This document shows positions 51,391-54,532 of a stretch of DNA of 54,532 nucleotides, piece after piece. A program made the position numbers and the translations under genes. Every line of letters starts with the position of its first letter. Within the stretch, counting starts at the first letter, position 1. Under the pieces are notes generated by a model. It did no database searches. It was given only the letters and a program-made list of their open reading frames with translations, and was not told the DNA's origin. The stretch is from an uncultured Synergistales bacterium (GTDB taxonomy: Bacteria; Synergistota; Synergistia; Synergistales; Aminobacteriaceae), in assembly GCA_905233725.1 (NCBI GenBank), contig CAJOEM010000007.1, positions 1 through 54,532 of the forward strand, written 5' to 3'.

Positions 51391-52185
51391 TTAAAATAAC
51401 ACCTCAGAATCGCATTTATTTTCTCTCATAAGTCTTAAGAGTTTATGAGTGTTTGAGATAAAAATATCAACGAACTTTTCGACCGTTTCATATTTATATT
51501 TATGAGCTGCATAATCGGTCAAAAGCAAAAATTTATCATCGTCCTGTCTTAATTCAACATCAATAATATTATCCGATGTCCCGTTGCCTTTTGAAAAATC
51601 ATTGAAATCAATAACCATGCTTTCAAAGAGATTTATTTTTGCCGGAACGTCGTAAAGACCGCTATGATATATAAAGCAAAGAATATCGTCCTGCAAAATT
51701 TTTTCGTCAAGCATTGTGTAGGGATAATCTCTGTGTAACAAACTGTCCTTTACCTGTTCCCTTATGCTTTTGAAAATCTGGTTTACGGTAATATTTTTTA
51801 AATTCAAAGCTAAAGGCATATCCATAATCATATTCCCAATTATGTTATGATGAAATTTCTTCCAGCGTCCTTTATATGTCCATGTGTTAAGTACGTTTTC
51901 GGCATTGTTGAACATCGCGGTAGATAAGAGAGATATTGCGGAAAAAAATTCGTTATATGTCAAATGATAGTTTTTCAGAATATCTAAATCACCCTCAAAA
52001 ATTTCAATGTCCCTGAACAAAAGCCCCTGCGCATTTTCCCTTCCATCTGGGAAATCAGTTTCAGGATATCTGCTCCAATCTGTGTTCCCGTAAAGATTTT
52101 CATAATACAATTTGCTTTCCTGATAATGAGGAGAAAATTTTGCCTGCTCTCTCTTCAAGATATGAAAGCCAGCCGTCACGCTCAA
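51391..52185 (-). pseudogene. Condensation-domain protein, C-terminal fragment (frameshifted)
   Basis: This frame carries the C-terminal two-thirds of an NRPS condensation/acetyltransferase-like fold: FSPHYQESKLYYENLYGN, ITVNQIFKSIREQVKDSLLHRDYPYT and a YETVEKFVDIF ending. Its apparent Met start (MSVTAGF) lies in DNA that the other frame translates as part of the same protein. The natural junction is just after EERA/KREQAK, at the GA tract 52147-52157. The downstream neighbour is the MATE-ATPase gene, 2 nt away. Confidence 0.75.
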
Positions 52186-52645
52186 GTTCTCCGCCGGCGT
52201 ATGCTTTATCTAAATCGTAAACGAAGACAGCTTTTGAAAAAGCATCGCAGAAAACATGATATGTATCAAAGAAAAAATATTTTGCCTTCTCAGTTTCAAA
52301 CAGTCTTAATCTTATCGGTACATCGCAAGAACTAAACGGCTGTACTAACGTATTTATCATTGATTGAAATTCAGCTTCCGAAATTTTTTCAATTTTTACA
52401 TCGCTTATTAAGTTAGGAACGTATTTTTGAAAAGGTACTCCGTTATGTTCTTCGATAACCGAAAAACAAGCCGGATGAGCCTGAGCGGTTTTGATTAAAA
52501 TCTCAGACATTTTTTTCATGTCCACCCAATCTTTTAGCTTCATTAACATTGGATACATGTTGAACAGCGGAGAATCTGGAAATTCTTTTTGACGTTCGTA
52601 CATATAAAGCTGTTCTGGGGTTAAAGGGTATTCAAAAATCTTAAT
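52100..52645 (-). pseudogene. Condensation-domain protein, N-terminal fragment (frameshifted)
   Basis: This frame encodes the N-terminal third: YPLTPEQLYMYERQKEF (typical condensation-domain opening), then FFFDTYHVFCDAF. The HHxxxDG catalytic motif is reduced to YHVFCDA, keeping one His and the Asp. Removing one G from the minus-strand tract GAAGAGAGAGC joins it in frame to the C-terminal fragment (LEREQAKFSPHY), giving about 415 residues. The natural N-terminus begins upstream of ATG 52603. The only start there is an ATT at 52645, 4-5 nt after AAGGAAG and overlapping the previous stop codon. Confidence 0.7.
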
Positions 52646-54020
52646 TACTTCCTTTCAAAATAATTTTTTTCAAACCGTAATCGTAATATTGGGCAAACAT
52701 TATGTTTGTGTTTCCTTCAGGGCTTTCCTCAAAACCTCCTGCCCATAACGCACTTTCATTCAATGCCCGCCAACGTGTGATTATAGCAACTTTTGAAGAT
52801 CTTATGTTGGGAATGAAGATAGAATCGTTATGTTTTTGTTCTTCTGCCAGCCTGATAATATTTTTAATCTGTCTTGAGAAATCAAAATCAGAATAAACAC
52901 ACAAAGCCATATCTGAAAATAATATGACCATTGCCAAATATTTCAGCCAATTCGGGAAAATTACATCTTGAAGAGCCGACACCGAAGCAATTAGCAAAAA
53001 TATTACGGCAGAATATCCGCCACGCTCAGGGAAATCGGGAGAGAACATCATGACTGAAAGGCTGAAAATTCCCGACACAGCCAAAATAAAAATATAAACT
53101 CCCCTAAGATCAAATCCGTTTTTGAAAAAATAATGAATTATAGGAATAAATATAATCCATGCACGAAGTATTACAGGCAAAAATCCAGAAAGAAAATTTT
53201 TGGTAAACATTTCTTTTTTCATGTAAGATTCTTTAGGAATTAAATAATCAGGAAACTGCTCACGAAGAAGCTGAACATGAACAAAATTTCCAGGAGCAAA
53301 AATCAAAGCCGCATACCCTGCGCAGAAAGCTAAAAATCCTAAAACTTGCCATGAACTTATATAGTTATAGTTAGAAACGAAAGAACTTATGATACAACCC
53401 AGCGTAAAAAAGAAAACTCCAGCTCCGCCAAATTCATTTGAAAATCCAGCTAAAAATCCGAGAACAATCATAAATCCGATGTTAAAATCACATGGATTAA
53501 AATAATTTAAGGCATAAGGAATTATGAAAGAACACTGAAGCACAGCCATAAACATGTAAACACACGAACCGCAAATCCAGAAACTTGTAATGAGCAATGA
53601 AGGAATGCAGAACCAATAACAGAACAAAATCCAGAAAACTAAATCAGATGAGACAAATTCAAATCCCGTTTTTCCATTCTCAATAATTCCAAGCTGGTAA
53701 ATCAAAAATATGAGCACGACAAAAGCTATAGTATTTATAATGTTGAAAAATTTTTTACCGATTAAGATGAAAAACTGAATCAAGAAATGTGCAGTGAAAC
53801 GTCCTGACCATGTTAAATAATGCGAATACTGTGAAATAAAAATGTCTTTTACGGATTTAACGCGCTCCCTTTTTCCGATCCCGTTCATTAAATTCCCTTT
53901 GTCTTTTCCGTTCCAGATGAAAGCGTACGAATAATCATCAGCAAACAAAGGCACTAAAAAATTTCTCACCGCAAAAATTCCAAAAATCGCCAACAACAAA
54001 ACACATGAATATTTTTCCAT
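52641..54020 (-). CDS. Polytopic membrane protein, DUF6056/GT-C-like
   Basis: This protein of about 459 residues has 10-11 hydrophobic helices and the N-terminal extracytoplasmic loop LFADDYSYAFIW, typical of DUF6056 and GT-C-type lipid-linked sugar transferases, where the Asp pair sits in the first loop. The C-terminal soluble tail (about 400-459) contains RWRALNESALWAGGFEESPEGN. I start at ATG 54020 (MEKYSCVLL), 10 nt after the deacetylase stop; the longer frame lies entirely inside that gene. AAGGAG is about 16 nt upstream, rather far. AT-rich, like its neighbours. Confidence 0.8.
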   Translation of the reverse strand: MEKYSCVLLLAIFGIFAVRNFLVPLFADDYSYAFIWNGKDKGNLMNGIGKRERVKSVKDIFISQYSHYLTWSGRFTAHFLIQFFILIGKKFFNIINTIAFVVLIFLIYQLGIIENGKTGFEFVSSDLVFWILFCYWFCIPSLLITSFWICGSCVYMFMAVLQCSFIIPYALNYFNPCDFNIGFMIVLGFLAGFSNEFGGAGVFFFTLGCIISSFVSNYNYISSWQVLGFLAFCAGYAALIFAPGNFVHVQLLREQFPDYLIPKESYMKKEMFTKNFLSGFLPVILRAWIIFIPIIHYFFKNGFDLRGVYIFILAVSGIFSLSVMMFSPDFPERGGYSAVIFLLIASVSALQDVIFPNWLKYLAMVILFSDMALCVYSDFDFSRQIKNIIRLAEEQKHNDSIFIPNIRSSKVAIITRWRALNESALWAGGFEESPEGNTNIMFAQYYDYGLKKIILKGSN

Positions 54021-54030
54021 AGTTAAATAT

Positions 54031-54532
54031 TTAAATCTCCTTAAAGTTTGCAATTTTGACATTATTAATTTTAATTCTATCTTTAACTTCATCTGATTTC
54101 AACGTGTTTAATTCTGCTTCAAAATCATGATCCCAATTTAACGATGCTTGCAAAATTTCGTTATTGCTTCCAATATGAACCATAATTTCGGCCGTAGTTT
54201 CAATATCATTAATCACAGAACACAGCCATTTTTCATTAATCGAACCTCCTGCAACAATTCCGAAAAATTTATCTGGCATGGCAAAATTTAATTTTTTAGC
54301 TTTATCTCTTGCCCGCAATGATAAAAAATTCAGCGCAACTTTGCTGATTTTGCAGGCTCCTCCCCAGCCATTAAGGTAAGCATGAGGCATTCTCATAGCT
54401 TTGACGTTTAATTTTATTGCCATATCCGACACTATTTCAAAAACTTTCGGCAAAACATGTAAATGCTGGTGACTGTCAACGTGTGAGATTTTTACTCCGG
54501 AATTTTGAATTTTGTATGCCTGTGCTGACAAT
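54031..54532 (-). CDS. ChbG/YdjC-like carbohydrate deacetylase (5' partial, cut by window end)
   Basis: The visible 167 codons include the metal-binding motif HVDSHQHLHVLP and later MRMPHAYLN and EIMVHIGS, characteristic of the YdjC/ChbG/HpnK family of carbohydrate deacetylases. The N-terminal part with the first Asp-Asp ligands lies beyond the window; the TTG near 54531 is not a true start. It likely removes an acetyl group from a lipid-linked or oligosaccharide substrate and heads, or is early in, the minus-strand cluster. AAGGAG within its last codons probably serves the next gene. Confidence 0.85.
   Translation of the reverse strand, partial: LSAQAYKIQNSGVKISHVDSHQHLHVLPKVFEIVSDMAIKLNVKAMRMPHAYLNGWGGACKISKVALNFLSLRARDKAKKLNFAMPDKFFGIVAGGSINEKWLCSVINDIETTAEIMVHIGSNNEILQASLNWDHDFEAELNTLKSDEVKDRIKINNVKIANFKEI

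Noticed and set aside
1-54532. CRISPR array, insertion sequence or integrase
   Set aside because: No regularly spaced repeats, transposase or recombinase were found. The late accessory region lacks a visible integration module inside the window.

Overview
This window looks like chromosomal DNA of a member of the Synergistota, probably an anaerobic gut or rumen relative of Synergistes/Fretibacterium. The main pointer is the C-terminal tail of a broken leucine-rich-repeat surface gene at 28466-29123 (glycine run, Cys, hydrophobic helix, basic end), which matches the Synergist-CTERM sorting signal as I know it. An oxygen-sensitive pyruvate formate-lyase, a peroxiredoxin system, an exported flavoprotein and many AAAGGAG-type ribosome binding sites fit an anaerobe. 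Several genes use TTG starts. The taxonomic call is inference; no rRNA, tRNA or CRISPR array was found.

Layout. 1-5589: a giant, 5'-truncated repeat-built surface protein. 5729-7911: ahpC and an AhpF-like flavoprotein whose domains are in the reverse of the usual order. 7992-11797 (minus): pflB-pflA-CbiK-like operon. 11963-14370: a leaderless LytTR response regulator, its histidine kinase, then two LytTR-type direct repeats just upstream of the promoter of a small exported protein. 14457-24027 (minus): M15 peptidase, exported FAD oxidoreductase, glycosyltransferase, rho with a very long charged N-terminus, pfkA, an exported coiled-coil protein and guaA. 24343-26939: metY, an Rrf2 regulator and an ankyrin protein packed as one unit. 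27139-32486: MATE exporter, LRR pseudogene, an unknown gene overlapping kptA, an exported SUMF1-flavodoxin fusion (minus), and tandem paralogous exported proteins.

32493-44544 is core replication followed by signalling: dnaX-dnaE, then a diguanylate cyclase, an EAL-PAS phosphodiesterase, a leaderless hybrid kinase with HPt and a double-receiver protein. These last four could form a c-di-GMP/phosphorelay module. 44761-45972 is an exported serpin with a well-formed hinge.

From about 46 kb to the end the DNA looks accessory. It holds an AT-rich orphan SUKH protein, an HD hydrolase, a small membrane protein, and a ParB-like gene split by a -1 shift at an A6 run and followed by two similar inverted repeats. 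After that comes an AT-rich minus-strand cluster: a ChbG/YdjC-like deacetylase (cut by the window edge), a polytopic GT-C-like protein, a frameshifted condensation-domain protein and a MATE transporter fused to an RsbW-like ATPase domain. The strongest leads are the LytTR direct-repeat circuit, the ParB-like split gene with its inverted repeats, the coupled KptA pair, and the condensation/MATE-ATPase cluster.
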